From: Ignavibacteria bacterium
Lineage (GTDB): Bacteria > Bacteroidota > Ignavibacteria > Ignavibacteriales > Ignavibacteriaceae
Reading direction: 5' to 3'
DNA length: 58,196 bases
Assembly: GCA_030684555.1 (NCBI GenBank)
Contig: JAUXVN010000130.1
Coordinates: 1-58,196, forward strand
Below, piece after piece: positions 34,557 through 47,147 of this stretch (its first letter is position 1; each line of letters opens with the position of its first letter). The notes beneath the pieces were generated by a model. The model saw only the letters and a list, made by a program, of their open reading frames with translations, was not told where the DNA came from and made no database searches. The position numbers and the translations under genes were made by a program.

Positions 34557-35888
34557 ATGTTGAGTAAAATCCCTCATTATGTAACAAAATATCAAACCAA
34601 ATTTGCTCTTGAAAATTGGCAAATTGGAACGACATTAGCTGATAGTTTTGAAATAATTATAATAATCCCGGCAATCAAAGAGTTCGAGAACATAAAGAGA
34701 CTTGTTAAGTCTTTACTCTTAAACGATAATAAATATTTTAAGAAGACTTTGATATTATTCGTTGTAAATAACGATGTTAGTACTGATGATGAAATCAAAT
34801 CTGATAATAAAAAGTCATTGGAGTTTTTGTCTAAACTGGCTGGACAAGACAATGTATCTAATATGATGATTTCACTTGAGAATAAATCGGACCTTACAAT
34901 TTCTTTTATTGATGCTTCTACAAACGGAAATGAACTTCCGTTAAAGGACGCTGGAGTTGGTTTAGCTCGAAAAATTGGAATGGATTTGGCACTTAATTAT
35001 TTTAGTTATGAAAAATCTAAACCTATTCTTGTTTGTTTGGATGCAGATTGTGAAGTCTCAAGTAATTATATAACTGAGATTTACGAGAAGTTCAATTCAA
35101 GCAGCATTGAAGCAGCTTCAATTAGGTTCGAGCATAAGTTAGAAGAATTAGAAGATATTAATAAAGCCATAATTAATTATGAATTATTCCTTCGCTATTA
35201 TGTTTTGGGATTAAAATATGCTAACTCTCCGTATAGTTTTTTTACCATCGGTTCTTCGATGGCTTGTACTGCAGAGGTTTACTGCAAAATTGGTGGAATG
35301 AATAAAAAAAAAGCGGCAGAAGATTTTTACTTTTTGGAGAAACTCTCAAAAAATTATCCAATTGTAAATATTAATAGTTGCACGGTTTTTCCATCCTCTC
35401 GATGTTCGTGGCGTGTCCCTTTTGGGACGGGGCAGAGAGTTAATCGGTTTTTATCAAATGTGCAGAATGAGTATGTTTTATATAATCCTTTGTCTTTCGT
35501 TATTTTGAAAAATTGGTTAGAAGTTTTTATGATGGATCAGGCAGTTTCCGCTGATGATTATCTTAACGAAGCGATAAAAATTAATCCAGGTTTGGCACAA
35601 TTTCTTTCAGATCAAAAATTTGAAATAGAGTGGACAAAAATAGTCGAAAACTCTAAGTCAGCAGAACAATTAATGAGGCAGAAAAAATATTGGTTTGATG
35701 GATTTCGAACACTTAAGTTAATTCATTTTTTAAGAGATCATTCACTCGGTTTAAGCCAGATGTTTGATGCCCTGGATGAGTTATTTATGCTGATGGGTAT
35801 ACAAAAACCTATTAATAGAAATTCTTCTTTCCCATCACAAGATGAGCAAAAAGAATATTTGTTCATTTTACGTGAAGTAACTAATTGA
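34557..35888 (+). CDS. Family 2-like glycosyltransferase
   Basis: 443 residues. The start IIIIIPAIKEFENIKRLVKSLL is the nucleotide-binding strand of a GT-A fold; PILVCLDADCEVSSNYI is the DxD-like metal site; GGMNKKKAAEDFYFLEKLSK carries the ED acidic motif of GT2 enzymes. The C-terminal 130 residues are not recognised. Acceptor and sugar unknown. It begins 1 nt after miaA, so the kinase-like gene, miaA and this gene are one unit. Confidence 0.75.
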   Translation: MLSKIPHYVTKYQTKFALENWQIGTTLADSFEIIIIIPAIKEFENIKRLVKSLLLNDNKYFKKTLILFVVNNDVSTDDEIKSDNKKSLEFLSKLAGQDNVSNMMISLENKSDLTISFIDASTNGNELPLKDAGVGLARKIGMDLALNYFSYEKSKPILVCLDADCEVSSNYITEIYEKFNSSSIEAASIRFEHKLEELEDINKAIINYELFLRYYVLGLKYANSPYSFFTIGSSMACTAEVYCKIGGMNKKKAAEDFYFLEKLSKNYPIVNINSCTVFPSSRCSWRVPFGTGQRVNRFLSNVQNEYVLYNPLSFVILKNWLEVFMMDQAVSADDYLNEAIKINPGLAQFLSDQKFEIEWTKIVENSKSAEQLMRQKKYWFDGFRTLKLIHFLRDHSLGLSQMFDALDELFMLMGIQKPINRNSSFPSQDEQKEYLFILREVTN

Positions 35889-35966
35889 TTCTAAATAAAA
35901 AAGAGACTCTCATTTCAGGTAATCTTATAAAGAAGTTTTATTATATTTGAAAAATTTTGGTAGAAA

Positions 35967-36545
35967 ATGGATCCAATAAATATTCTAATTGCAATAAATA
36001 TTATCGCAACCTTTGGTGCTAATTTTTCGGGCGCTAAAAAAGGGCTTAAAACATCAATCACCAAAGTTAGAGAAAAACCAAAAACATATTTACAGACTGT
36101 TCCGACAGCAATAGCAACGTTAACGCTTGTATTACTTATTGTTTCTTTATTCGAGGTAGGTACATTTACTTATTCGGAAGGGAACTTTAATATCAGGTTG
36201 ATTGCTTTTGTATTATATGTCATTTTTTCATGGATTCAAATTTTGTCATATCGTTCCTTGGGAGATAGTTACTCACAGGATATTGTTATACTTAATAATC
36301 ATAAGTTGATTAACAGCGGAGTTTATAAATACATCCGGCATCCGCAATATTTGTCTCAAATGATAGTTGATATTACCGCTGCGATAGCTGTTATGAGTTA
36401 TTTATTAGCACCGTTGGCAATCATTGAAATTTACTTTTTATTTAAAAGAGCTTTAATGGAAGAAAATCTTTTACTCAAACACTTTAAAGATGAATTTGTT
36501 TTATACAAAAAAAAGAGCGGTTTTATGTTCCCGTTCATAGGTTAA
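35967..36545 (+). CDS. Isoprenylcysteine/phospholipid methyltransferase-like membrane protein
   Basis: 192 residues with about five membrane segments. LINSGVYKYIRHPQYLSQMIVDITAAIAV and EENLLLKHFKDEFVLYKKKSGFMFPFIG match the ICMT/PEMT signature (R-H-P-x-Y and E-E-x-x-L-x-x-x-F-x-x-x-Y), which binds S-adenosylmethionine at the membrane. Substrate unknown in bacteria without prenylated proteins; a lipid or quinone is likelier. It lies 3 nt before the amidase gene. Confidence 0.8.
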   Translation: MDPINILIAINIIATFGANFSGAKKGLKTSITKVREKPKTYLQTVPTAIATLTLVLLIVSLFEVGTFTYSEGNFNIRLIAFVLYVIFSWIQILSYRSLGDSYSQDIVILNNHKLINSGVYKYIRHPQYLSQMIVDITAAIAVMSYLLAPLAIIEIYFLFKRALMEENLLLKHFKDEFVLYKKKSGFMFPFIG

Positions 36546-36548
36546 ATA

Positions 36549-38111
36549 ATGAAATTATTTTTTATAATATTTCTGTTCGCATGTTCAATATTTTCACAAT
36601 CGATTTCAAAAAAGACGATTGAGTATAATGATAAGAAAGCTAATGTCTCTTCGTTTGAAAAAGGAAATATAAACTATGTTTCGATAAACGACATTGCTCA
36701 ATTGTTGAATTATAATGTTTATGTAAACTCAAAGACAAAAAAAATAGAACTTAAATCCGAAAAAGAGACTATTAAATTTTCTGCCAACAACCCATTTATT
36801 GTCATATCTGCCCGCACAAATTCTGAAAATACAATCATCCAAATCCCGGTATCTGTTTTACAGATTGGTAATGTTATGTACATGCCCTTTGAGTACACAA
36901 CATCTATTTTAACACGAAATATGTTAGGTGAGTTAAGATTATCCGGTGAAAATATAAGTTCACCTTTTGTAGTTGATGAGGTGAAGATTCCTTTCGAAAT
37001 AACTCCACCAAATATTCCAGGAAAAGCCGTTTTACTTAAATCCGACATCGTAATTAATAAAGTAAGTATAGATGAAAAAACGAACGGCACATTATTAAAA
37101 TTTAGAGCCGATAAAAAGATCCCGGCACTTTCTCATTCAATTATGAATGACAATATTATCATCAAACTAAAGGGGAGTAATGTTGATGCCGGTAAAGTTG
37201 ACCAGACTCGAGGCAAAAGTGTTGTTAAAGAAATTTCAACACGTAACGAAGAATTTAATTCAATTATAGAAATTGCACTTTCAAAAGATTATTCATCTTA
37301 TGAAATTATGCAAGGTGATCGCGGAAATGAAATATTGGTTACAATACATAACAAAATATTTGATCGGAAAATTGATAAAACATCAAACAAAAAGGATAAA
37401 TGGATTTTCGATGTAGTAGTTATCGATGCGGGACACGGTGGTAAAGATTATGGCGCTATAGGTGTAAATAACACAATTGAAAAGGAGATAAATCTAGCAA
37501 TCTCTCTAAAACTCGGCAATCTTATTAAAAACAATTTAAAAGATATAAAAGTAGTTTATACAAGATCTGATGACCGATTTATTGAACTGTATAAAAGAGG
37601 CAAGATTGCTAATGAAAATAATGGAAAATTATTTATTTCTATACATTGCAACTCTGCACCGAAGAAAAATAGTAAACCAAACGGATTTGAAGTCTATTTA
37701 TTACGCCCCGGCAGAACGGCTGAGGCAATTGGGATTGCGGAGTGGGAAAACAGCGTAATAAAATATGAGGATAATCCAAACAGATACCAAAAATTGACAG
37801 ATGAGAATTTTATTTTGGTTAGTATGGCTCATTCCACTTATATGAAATATTCTGAAAAATTTGCTGATTTGACTGTTAAGCAGTTTGAGCAAAATCTGAA
37901 ACTTGCTTCTAGGGGAGTTAAACAAGCGGGATTTTATGTATTAGTCGGAGCATCTATGCCAAGTGTGCTTGTTGAAACCGGTTATGTTTCTAATGAAAAA
38001 GATGCCAGATATTTACGCAGCGAACAAGGACAAAATGAAATTGCTCAATCAATATTTAATTCGGTTAAAAATTTTAAAACTTATTACGACCAAATCATTG
38101 ATGTCGAATGA
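36549..38111 (+). CDS. N-acetylmuramoyl-L-alanine amidase (AmiC/Amidase_3)
   Basis: 520 residues. A signal peptide (MKLFFIIFLFACSIFSQ) is followed by a copper-amine-oxidase-N-like fold (about 40-120; VSINDIAQLLNYNVYVNSKTKKIELKS), a middle AMIN-like beta region (about 165-275), and the Amidase_3 catalytic domain (about 290-510) with zinc ligands in VVIDAGHGGKD, EKEINLAI and SIHCNSA and the catalytic Glu in VLVETGYVSN. It cleaves the amide between N-acetylmuramic acid and L-Ala in the periplasm during cell separation. Starts 3 nt after the methyltransferase gene and is followed by a cytochrome c gene. Confidence 0.9.
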   Translation: MKLFFIIFLFACSIFSQSISKKTIEYNDKKANVSSFEKGNINYVSINDIAQLLNYNVYVNSKTKKIELKSEKETIKFSANNPFIVISARTNSENTIIQIPVSVLQIGNVMYMPFEYTTSILTRNMLGELRLSGENISSPFVVDEVKIPFEITPPNIPGKAVLLKSDIVINKVSIDEKTNGTLLKFRADKKIPALSHSIMNDNIIIKLKGSNVDAGKVDQTRGKSVVKEISTRNEEFNSIIEIALSKDYSSYEIMQGDRGNEILVTIHNKIFDRKIDKTSNKKDKWIFDVVVIDAGHGGKDYGAIGVNNTIEKEINLAISLKLGNLIKNNLKDIKVVYTRSDDRFIELYKRGKIANENNGKLFISIHCNSAPKKNSKPNGFEVYLLRPGRTAEAIGIAEWENSVIKYEDNPNRYQKLTDENFILVSMAHSTYMKYSEKFADLTVKQFEQNLKLASRGVKQAGFYVLVGASMPSVLVETGYVSNEKDARYLRSEQGQNEIAQSIFNSVKNFKTYYDQIIDVE

Positions 38112-38159
38112 AAATAATTTTGTAAATTCAATTTCAATTCTATTATTTAAGGAAAACGT

Positions 38160-38579
38160 ATGACAAAAACTCAAATATGGACTTCAGTTTTTTTAGGATT
38201 ATTTATATTACTTTTTTTCTTGCAGCAACTAACAAAACAAGAAGAGGTTAAATCACCTCCGGCAATGAAGGAAAACTATCCTGAAGAAACCGTAACTCAA
38301 GAATTAAACGGGATGCAATTAATTAATAGTTTCGGATGTATCACTTGCCACGGCGGGGATTTGAAGGGAAGTCCAAAGGCGCCGACCCTTTATGGACTTA
38401 ACGAAAACTATTCAAGAGATAAACTGATTAACTATTTACGAAATCCGAATTCATTTATGGATTCAGATAGATTTAAAGAATTTAAAGAAAAATATAAAAA
38501 TGTAATCATGCCCTCTTATAACAATCGAGATGTAAAAGATTTAGGAAAAATGGCTGACTATCTTCTAACACTGCAATAA
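38160..38579 (+). CDS. Membrane-anchored monoheme cytochrome c
   Basis: 139 residues. A single N-terminal span (IWTSVFLGLFILLFFLQQL) anchors a class I cytochrome c domain: heme-binding CITCH (in SFGCITCHGGDLKG) and a likely axial Met in VIMPSYNNRD, with the final helix DLGKMADYLLTL. An electron carrier on the periplasmic face; partner oxidase not in this window. Preceded by the amidase gene (49 nt), followed by a strong terminator. Confidence 0.9.
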   Translation: MTKTQIWTSVFLGLFILLFFLQQLTKQEEVKSPPAMKENYPEETVTQELNGMQLINSFGCITCHGGDLKGSPKAPTLYGLNENYSRDKLINYLRNPNSFMDSDRFKEFKEKYKNVIMPSYNNRDVKDLGKMADYLLTLQ

Positions 38580-38605
38580 TTATCTGTTATTAAAAATAAA
38601 AAAAA

Positions 38606-38630
38606 GGGATGTGTGAACATCCCTTTTTTT
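38606..38630. terminator. Bidirectional intrinsic terminator
   Basis: GGGATGT (38606-38612), loop GTGA, ACATCCC (38617-38623), followed by seven T (38624-38630) and preceded by an A-run, so it works on both strands, between the convergent cytochrome and aldolase genes. Confidence 0.9.
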
Positions 38631-38641
38631 ATGAATGGAAT

Positions 38642-39691
38642 TTAAGCTATTGTGACTTCCTTTGTCAGATAGACATCCTGTATCAAATTCAATAATTTGA
38701 CACCATCTTCCATTGGACGTTGAAAAGCTTTTCTACCCGAAATTAAACCCATACCACCGGCGCGCTTATTAATTACAGCAGTTTTTGCTGCTTCTGCAAA
38801 ATCATTCTCACCTGATGCTCCGCCACTGTTAATTAATCCGGCTCTGCCCATATAATTATTAATTACTTGATAACGTGTTAAATCAATTGGGTTATCGGTG
38901 CTCAAATCGGTATAAACTTTTTTATGAGTTTTACCAAAATTTTTAATTGAGTTATAACCGCCATTATTTTCAGGTAATTTTTGTTTAATAATATCCGCTT
39001 GAATTGTAACTCCAAGATGGTTCGCCTGACCGGTTAGATCTGCAGAAACGTGATAATCTTTGTCAGATTTAAATGCATTATTTCTTGTATAGCACCATAA
39101 GATTGTAGCTAAACCTAATTCATGCGCATATTGAAATGCTTCACTAACTTCTATAATTTGACGTGAACTTTCTTCAGAACCAAAATAAATTGTTGCTCCA
39201 ACAGCTGCACAGCCCATATCGTATGCCTGTTCAACTCCAGCAAACATGATTTGATCAAATTTATTGGGATAAGTTAATAACTCATTATGATTAATCTTTA
39301 ATATGAGTGGAATTTTGTGAGCATATTTTCTTGCAACAATTCCTAAAACACCGAGAGTAGATGCAACTGCGTTACAACCACCTTCCATAGCAAGTTTTAC
39401 AATATTTTCCGGATCAAAGTAATCTGGATTTGGCGCAAATGATGCTCCGGCTGAATGTTCGATTCCCTGATCAACCGGAAGAATTGACATATACCCGGTA
39501 CCTGCTAATCGACCGGAATTAAACAATGATTGAAGATTTCTCAAAACATTAATGTTTCTGTCTGAAGCGGCAAAAATTCTATCTACGAAATCCGAACCGG
39601 GTAAATGCAATTTCTCTTTTGGGAATTTTGCTTTATAATTTAGAAGACTATCGGCTTCAGCACCGAGAAGTTCATGAATTTTATTGATCAT
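38642..39691 (-). CDS. fbaB: Class I fructose-bisphosphate aldolase (FbaB/DhnA type)
   Basis: 349 residues from ATG 39691, chosen because GGAG precedes it at 8 nt and the extra 28 residues from ATG 39775 look non-coding. The chain ([98 protein letters not shown]) is the DhnA/archaeal-type TIM-barrel aldolase that splits fructose-1,6-bisphosphate via a Lys Schiff base. Glycolysis/gluconeogenesis, cytoplasm. It is divergent from dnaN and not part of the replication cluster. Confidence 0.9.
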   Translation of the reverse strand: MINKIHELLGAEADSLLNYKAKFPKEKLHLPGSDFVDRIFAASDRNINVLRNLQSLFNSGRLAGTGYMSILPVDQGIEHSAGASFAPNPDYFDPENIVKLAMEGGCNAVASTLGVLGIVARKYAHKIPLILKINHNELLTYPNKFDQIMFAGVEQAYDMGCAAVGATIYFGSEESSRQIIEVSEAFQYAHELGLATILWCYTRNNAFKSDKDYHVSADLTGQANHLGVTIQADIIKQKLPENNGGYNSIKNFGKTHKKVYTDLSTDNPIDLTRYQVINNYMGRAGLINSGGASGENDFAEAAKTAVINKRAGGMGLISGRKAFQRPMEDGVKLLNLIQDVYLTKEVTIA

Positions 39692-39901
39692 GGCATACAC
39701 TCCATTTTTCTTTATTAAAATAATTAGAATTTCAAGTATCAAAAATAGAGTTAATTTAGATTTCAAACAATTCAATACGAAATAAAAAACAAAAGCGGGA
39801 GAGTAAAATGAATGTTTTTTTGCAACAGAATACCCTATTTCTCAAGGTTTAGAGAATAACCGGGAAACCAGAATAAATTTTATATAAATAGTAAGAAATT
39901 A

Positions 39902-39933
39902 ATTGAAAATCACCCATTAATTTCGTAAATTTT
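39902..39933 (+). promoter_or_regulatory. Possible dnaN promoter
   Basis: ATTG (39902-39905), 20 nt, TAAATTTT (39926-39933), close to the TTTG-N19/20-TAnnTTTG consensus. It lies 22 nt before dnaN, whose GGAG is at 39947-39950. No DnaA box (TTATCCACA) was seen in 39776-39955. Confidence 0.35.
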
Positions 39934-39955
39934 CCCACTTAATCTGGAGAAAAAA

Positions 39956-41068
39956 ATGATATTTAGCACAAATAGTAAAGTTCTTGAAAAAGTTTTATCT
40001 AAAGTTTTTCCTGCCGTACCGGCAAGAACACCAATGCCGATTTTAGAAAATTATCTATTTCAAATTGAAGAAGGTAAATTAACAATAACTGCAACTGATA
40101 TAGAGATAACGCTTCGTAGTTCTATTTTTATAGATTCTACAGAAAATGCTGAGATGGTTGTCCCTGCAAAATTATTGTTTGATATTGTAAAATCTTTAGG
40201 CGATACGCTTATTAATTTTGAAGTTGATCCGGTTAATAGTAAGATGAAACTTAAAACGGAAACCGGTTACTATAATATCGGTTATGCAAGTGCTGAAGAA
40301 TTCCCCAAAATTCCGGATGTTAACCATGATAAGAAATTCGGCATCGCCGCTCGACAATTGAAAAAATCATTAGACCAAACAAGTTTTGCTGTTAGCAAAG
40401 AAGCTATTCGTCCGGCGATGATGGGATTGTTAATCGAATTTAATATGGAAGGTTTGAGATTCGTTGCAACTGACGGTCACAGGCTGGTAAGATATTCACT
40501 ACTTTCAGAAAAAAGTGAAATACCGGAACAATATGTCGTTCCTGAAAGAGCAACATCTGTTCTATCGAAATTATTGGTTGAAGGAAATGTGGAAGTTGCA
40601 CTGAATGATTCAACTATCTCATTCCTTTTAGAGGATGTTGAGTTGACTTCGAGATTAATAAATCAAAAATATCCTGATTATAGCAGTGTTATTCCATTGG
40701 AGAATGAATTTAGATTAAAGGTGAAAAAATCAGAACTTCAATCTTCAATAAAAAGAATGTTACTATTTACAACAACTAATTATCAACAAGTGAAATTGAC
40801 ATTAACAACTGATCAATTAGAAATTACAGCCGAAAATATTGAACATGGTTCAAGCGCTAAAGAAATGGTCTCCTGTGAATATATGGGTGATGCTATGTCA
40901 ATTGGCTTTAATGCCGGTTTCTTAAATGATGTTCTTTCTCATCTTGATGATACCGAAGCAGTTTTTAAATTACATTCACCTACAAAAGCGTGTATCATTG
41001 AACCGCTAACACAAAAGGAAAATGAAGATTTAATGATGTTGTTAATGCCGGTGCGAATTAATAATTAG
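39956..41068 (+). CDS. dnaN: DNA polymerase III sliding clamp (beta subunit)
   Basis: 370 residues, the usual length. Three clamp domains: the N-terminal MIFSTNSKVLEKVLSKVFPAVPARTPMPILENYLF, a central LEFN-type segment GLLIEFNMEGLRFVATDGHRLVRYS, and the C-terminal MMLLMPVRINN that ends typical clamps. It encircles DNA and tethers polymerase III. It opens the dnaN-recF-DUF721-gyrB-gyrA operon with GGAG upstream. dnaA, often the preceding gene, is absent here. Confidence 0.95.
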   Translation: MIFSTNSKVLEKVLSKVFPAVPARTPMPILENYLFQIEEGKLTITATDIEITLRSSIFIDSTENAEMVVPAKLLFDIVKSLGDTLINFEVDPVNSKMKLKTETGYYNIGYASAEEFPKIPDVNHDKKFGIAARQLKKSLDQTSFAVSKEAIRPAMMGLLIEFNMEGLRFVATDGHRLVRYSLLSEKSEIPEQYVVPERATSVLSKLLVEGNVEVALNDSTISFLLEDVELTSRLINQKYPDYSSVIPLENEFRLKVKKSELQSSIKRMLLFTTTNYQQVKLTLTTDQLEITAENIEHGSSAKEMVSCEYMGDAMSIGFNAGFLNDVLSHLDDTEAVFKLHSPTKACIIEPLTQKENEDLMMLLMPVRINN

Positions 41069-41071
41069 TAA

Positions 41072-42184
41072 ATGATTCTACAAGAATTACGGTTACGAAA
41101 TTTTCGCATTCATAGAGATACTAATGTATCTTTTTCAAGCGGAATAAATTATATAGTCGGTGGTAACGGGCAGGGAAAAACTTCCATCTTAGAAGCTATA
41201 TATTCGTTATGCACGACAAAGAATTTCAAATCATCTTCGGATGTTGATATTCTAATGTTTAATGAAGATAATTATGAAATTATCGGTTTAATTGAAGATT
41301 TGACTCAAGATTCAGTTCGTATTTATTTTAACAGAAATGACAAAAGACGGTTCTATTTGCAGAATAGTAAGCAAATTAACCGATCAGCGGATATCATCGG
41401 GAAATATCCGGTTGTTCTTCTTACCCCTGACGATCATGCCCTAACGCAAGGCTCGCCTTCCGAAAGAAGAAAATTTGTTGATTCAATACTCTCTCAAGCT
41501 AATAGATCATACCTTGACTATTTTCTTGATTATAGCCGTGTGTTAAAGCAGCGAACCAGTTTATTAAACTTAATACAGTTTCAAAGAAACGGCGATTTAT
41601 TAAAACAACTTGATGCCTGGGATGAAAAGTTGATTTCGTCGGGAACAGAATTGATAAAATATCGTATTCAGTTTGTTGAATTGTTTAATGATTTTATGTC
41701 TGAATCTTATTCAAGAATAATGAAGACAGAGGAAGTCCCCGGTATAATTTATTCGTCTTCACTGTTGACAAAATCAGATGATATTTCGGACTTGTTTGCC
41801 AGGTTAGTTAGAGAAAAACGTGAAGAAGAAATACGAAGAGGGACAAATCTTCTTGGTCCGCATAGAGATGATTTCATTTTTAATATAAATGATAAACCAT
41901 TGAAAATATATGGGTCTCAAGGGCAGCACAAAACTTTTCAAGTTGCATTAAGATTTGCACAATATTTTTATCTGAAGGAACAATCAAATAGAAATCCGAT
42001 TTTCCTTCTTGATGATGTTTTTGGAGAATTGGATTCAAACAGAGCCTTAAAGATTAGTGAATATCTTTGTGAAGTTGGGCAGACATTTATAACTTTAACA
42101 GATTTTTCAAATTATAACTTTCTTCATAAAAATGAAGGTGACCGTTTTCTAAAAATTAATAATGGAAACCTTAGTTATGTATAG
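41072..42184 (+). CDS. recF: DNA replication and repair protein RecF
   Basis: 370 residues. LRLRNFRIHRDTNVSFSSGINYIVGGNGQGKTSILEAIYSL carries the P-loop, and QGQHKTFQVALRFAQYFYL plus NPIFLLDDVFGELDSNRALKI carry the ABC signature and Walker B/D-loop of the SMC-like RecF ATPase, which helps load RecA at gaps. Starts 3 nt after dnaN. Confidence 0.95.
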   Translation: MILQELRLRNFRIHRDTNVSFSSGINYIVGGNGQGKTSILEAIYSLCTTKNFKSSSDVDILMFNEDNYEIIGLIEDLTQDSVRIYFNRNDKRRFYLQNSKQINRSADIIGKYPVVLLTPDDHALTQGSPSERRKFVDSILSQANRSYLDYFLDYSRVLKQRTSLLNLIQFQRNGDLLKQLDAWDEKLISSGTELIKYRIQFVELFNDFMSESYSRIMKTEEVPGIIYSSSLLTKSDDISDLFARLVREKREEEIRRGTNLLGPHRDDFIFNINDKPLKIYGSQGQHKTFQVALRFAQYFYLKEQSNRNPIFLLDDVFGELDSNRALKISEYLCEVGQTFITLTDFSNYNFLHKNEGDRFLKINNGNLSYV

Positions 42185-42467
42185 TGGAATTAAGAGTTTA
42201 AAGGAAATAGTAGCAGGCGAAGACGAGTTTAAATCTATTCGTTTAATGATAAAAGAGAGTGAAATAATAGACAAGTTTTTTGAAATATTTCCTCATTTAT
42301 CAAAAATGGTTGAACCGTTAAAGATGGAAAAATCAACACTTCACATCTATATTGAAAATGCATCGCTGAGGAATGAAATAAAATTCCATGAAACAGAAAT
42401 CATAAAAAAAATAAATGAATACTTTAAAGAAAAAAGGGTTCGTCACATCAAACTACTTGGTGTATAA
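42162..42467 (+). CDS. DUF721 (DciA-like) protein
   Basis: 101 residues from ATG 42162 (ATG 42177 is an alternative). The pattern KSLKEIVAGEDEFKSIRLMIKESEIIDKFFEIFPHLSKMVEPLKMEKSTLHIYIENASLRNEIKF is the DUF721 fold: a short KH-like domain found in DciA, the ancestral loader of the replicative helicase. Its place between recF and gyrB fits. Overlap with recF (8-23 nt depending on the start) shows translational coupling. DciA function here is inferred. Confidence 0.8.
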   Translation: METLVMYSGIKSLKEIVAGEDEFKSIRLMIKESEIIDKFFEIFPHLSKMVEPLKMEKSTLHIYIENASLRNEIKFHETEIIKKINEYFKEKRVRHIKLLGV

Positions 42468-42497
42468 GAAACCAGGTTTATTGAATTATATAAGTGA

Positions 42498-44486
<1,989 letters not shown>

Positions 44487-44531
44487 ATAAATTATTAGTA
44501 AAAGAATTTAATAAAATAGTAAAAGTAAAAT

Positions 44532-46979
44532 ATGTCTACTACAATGTTTGATAAAATTATTCCTGTTTCAATTGAAGAGGAGATGAAGTCTTCATATATC
44601 GATTACTCCATGTCGGTAATCGTTGCAAGAGCACTTCCGGATGTTCGTGACGGATTAAAACCCGTGCACCGAAGAGTTCTATTCGGAATGCATGAACTTG
44701 GAATGGCACACAATAAACCGTATAAAAAATCTGCAAGAATTGTGGGTGAAGTTCTTGGTAAGTATCACCCGCATGGTGATTCTGCGGTTTATGATACTAT
44801 GGTTAGAATGGTTCAAGATTTTTCATTAAGATATCCATTAGTCGATGGTCAAGGGAACTTCGGCTCGGTAGATGGTGATTCTCCCGCAGCTATGCGTTAT
44901 ACAGAGGCGAGGCTCGCAAGAATAGCTGATGAAATGCTAAGAGACCTTGATAAAAATACTGTAAACTTCGCTTCCAACTTTGATGATACTTTACAAGAAC
45001 CAACAGTTATGCCTGCGTATCTTCCTAATCTTCTTGTTAATGGATCAAGTGGTATTGCTGTTGGAATGGCAACAAATATTCCCCCCCACAATTTGGTTGA
45101 AGTTATTGATGGATTAATCGCTATGATAAAAAATCCTGACATAACAATCGAAAAATTGATGAAGTATATAACTGCACCGGATTTTCCAACCGGCGGGATT
45201 ATATTTGGTTATGAAGGGGTTAAGGATGCCTATTTAACGGGTCGGGGAAAAGTTATCGTCCGTGCTAAAGCGAATATTGAGACTCACAAAAATAATCGTG
45301 AAACCATCATTATAACAGAACTTCCATATCAAGTTAACAAAGCAAATCTTATTGAAAAAATTGCTGATCTGGTAAAAGAAGGAAAAATTACTGAAATATC
45401 CAATATCAGAGATGAATCTGATCGCGATGGTATGCGCGTTGTTATTGAGTTAAAGCGAGATGCGCAGCCTCCGGTCGTGTTAAACCAGTTGTTTAAACAT
45501 ACTCAAATGCAAACTACATTTGGTGTAAACATGCTGGCTTTGGTTCATGGTGTCCCTAAAGTTTTGAATCTTAAAGAAATGATGCATCACTTCATAGTGC
45601 ATCGCATGGAAGTATTGATTCGCAGAACAAAATATGATCTTGATGCTGCTGAAAGACGTGCACATATTTTAGAAGGTTATATAATTGCACTTGACAATAT
45701 CGATGAAGTAATCGAAACGATTAAAAAATCCCGGGATGCTGAGACCGCTAAACACAACTTGATTCGAAAATTTAAACTTTCAGAAATTCAAGCCAAAGCA
45801 ATTCTTGATATGCGGCTTCAAAGATTGACTGGACTTGAAAGAAAGAAAATTGAAGACGAATACAAAGAAATAATAAAGTTAATCGAAAAATTGAAAAGCA
45901 TACTTGATAGTGAAGAGAAGAGAAATCTTATTATCAAAGAAGAACTTCTTTCCCTGAAAGAAAAATATGGTGATGAAAGAAGAACCGAAATCATTTACAA
46001 CTACGAAGAATTTTCACTTGAAGATATAATTGCTGAAGAAGATGTTGTAGTTACAATTTCGCATAAAGGATTCATCAAACGCTTCCCGGTTAGTGGTTAC
46101 AGAAAGCAGGCTAGAGGCGGCAAAGGCGTAACCGGTGCAGGAACAAAAGATGATGACTTTATTGAACATATGTTTATCGCAACTACACATCAATATATTT
46201 TATTCTTTACAGATAAAGGTAAATGTTATTGGCTCAAAGTTCATGCACTTCCTGAAGGAGGCAAAGCTACGAGAGGCAGGTCAATATTGAATTTGATTGA
46301 AAAAGAAAAAGATGAGAATATCACTGCATTCCTGGCAGTCAAAGAGTTTAATGATACAACTTATTTAATAATGGCAACAGCACAAGGGACAATCAAAAAA
46401 ACTGTTCTTTCTGCATACGGAAATGTTAGAAAAGGGGGCATTAACGCTATCAACTTGAATGATGACGATAGACTAATAGCAGTAAGAATGACAGACGGAA
46501 CCAATGATATCGTCCTGGGAACCAAAAAAGGAAATGCAATTCGTTTCCATGAAAAAGATGTTCGTGATATGGGCAGAACAGCTACCGGTGTCCGCGGTGT
46601 TACTCTTGGTAAGGGTGATGTTGTAGTTGGACTTCTGGTGATTAAACGTCAAGGAAGTATTCTTGTTGTTACAGAACATGGTTATGGTAAACGTTCAGAT
46701 ATTAATGACTATAGAATTACAAGACGAGGCGGCAAGGGAGTTATTACCGTTAAGACAAGTGATAAAGTTGGTGATATGATTTCAATGATGGAAGTAACTG
46801 ATAACGAAGAGTTAATGATTATATCAACACAAGGTATGGTTATACGTCAAGGTATTAAAGATATTCGAGTAATGGGACGAAATACACAGGGAGTTAGAGT
46901 CATTCGGTTAAAAGAGAATGATTCAATTGCCGATATTGCAAAATTTGTTCCTGAAGAAGATGAAAACGGTGTCGAGTAA
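44532..46979 (+). CDS. gyrA: DNA gyrase subunit A
   Basis: 815 residues. The winged-helix cleavage domain includes the catalytic Tyr in [14 protein letters not shown], and the C-terminal propeller holds the GyrA-box (QARGGKG, about residues 525-531), which marks gyrase rather than topoisomerase IV. The quinolone-resistance region [18 protein letters not shown] is wild-type in appearance. Cotranscribed with gyrB and closed by a terminator at 47006-47034. Confidence 0.95.
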   Translation: MSTTMFDKIIPVSIEEEMKSSYIDYSMSVIVARALPDVRDGLKPVHRRVLFGMHELGMAHNKPYKKSARIVGEVLGKYHPHGDSAVYDTMVRMVQDFSLRYPLVDGQGNFGSVDGDSPAAMRYTEARLARIADEMLRDLDKNTVNFASNFDDTLQEPTVMPAYLPNLLVNGSSGIAVGMATNIPPHNLVEVIDGLIAMIKNPDITIEKLMKYITAPDFPTGGIIFGYEGVKDAYLTGRGKVIVRAKANIETHKNNRETIIITELPYQVNKANLIEKIADLVKEGKITEISNIRDESDRDGMRVVIELKRDAQPPVVLNQLFKHTQMQTTFGVNMLALVHGVPKVLNLKEMMHHFIVHRMEVLIRRTKYDLDAAERRAHILEGYIIALDNIDEVIETIKKSRDAETAKHNLIRKFKLSEIQAKAILDMRLQRLTGLERKKIEDEYKEIIKLIEKLKSILDSEEKRNLIIKEELLSLKEKYGDERRTEIIYNYEEFSLEDIIAEEDVVVTISHKGFIKRFPVSGYRKQARGGKGVTGAGTKDDDFIEHMFIATTHQYILFFTDKGKCYWLKVHALPEGGKATRGRSILNLIEKEKDENITAFLAVKEFNDTTYLIMATAQGTIKKTVLSAYGNVRKGGINAINLNDDDRLIAVRMTDGTNDIVLGTKKGNAIRFHEKDVRDMGRTATGVRGVTLGKGDVVVGLLVIKRQGSILVVTEHGYGKRSDINDYRITRRGGKGVITVKTSDKVGDMISMMEVTDNEELMIISTQGMVIRQGIKDIRVMGRNTQGVRVIRLKENDSIADIAKFVPEEDENGVE

Positions 46980-47005
46980 TATATAGTGAAGTCATTACAA
47001 AAATG

Positions 47006-47034
47006 GGTGGCTGCACAATAGCCGCCTTTTTTTT
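47006..47034 (+). terminator. Terminator of the dnaN-gyrA operon
   Basis: GGTGGCT (47006-47012), loop GCACAAT, AGCCGCC (47020-47026) with one G-U pair, then eight T (47027-47034). Confidence 0.85.
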
Positions 47035-47147
47035 GATGCTTTAATTTGCGTAAATTATAATTGAAGTTTTTGTTATAAGTAGAACTTATTTCGTACTGAA
47101 AATGTTTGTTATTGTGACGCAAAAAACAAATATTAATAAGGGAAAAG

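Noticed and set aside
45083-45089. C7 tract in gyrA as a phase-variation site
   Set aside because: It lies within an essential, intact gene coding conserved residues (NIPPHN), so frame changes would be lethal.
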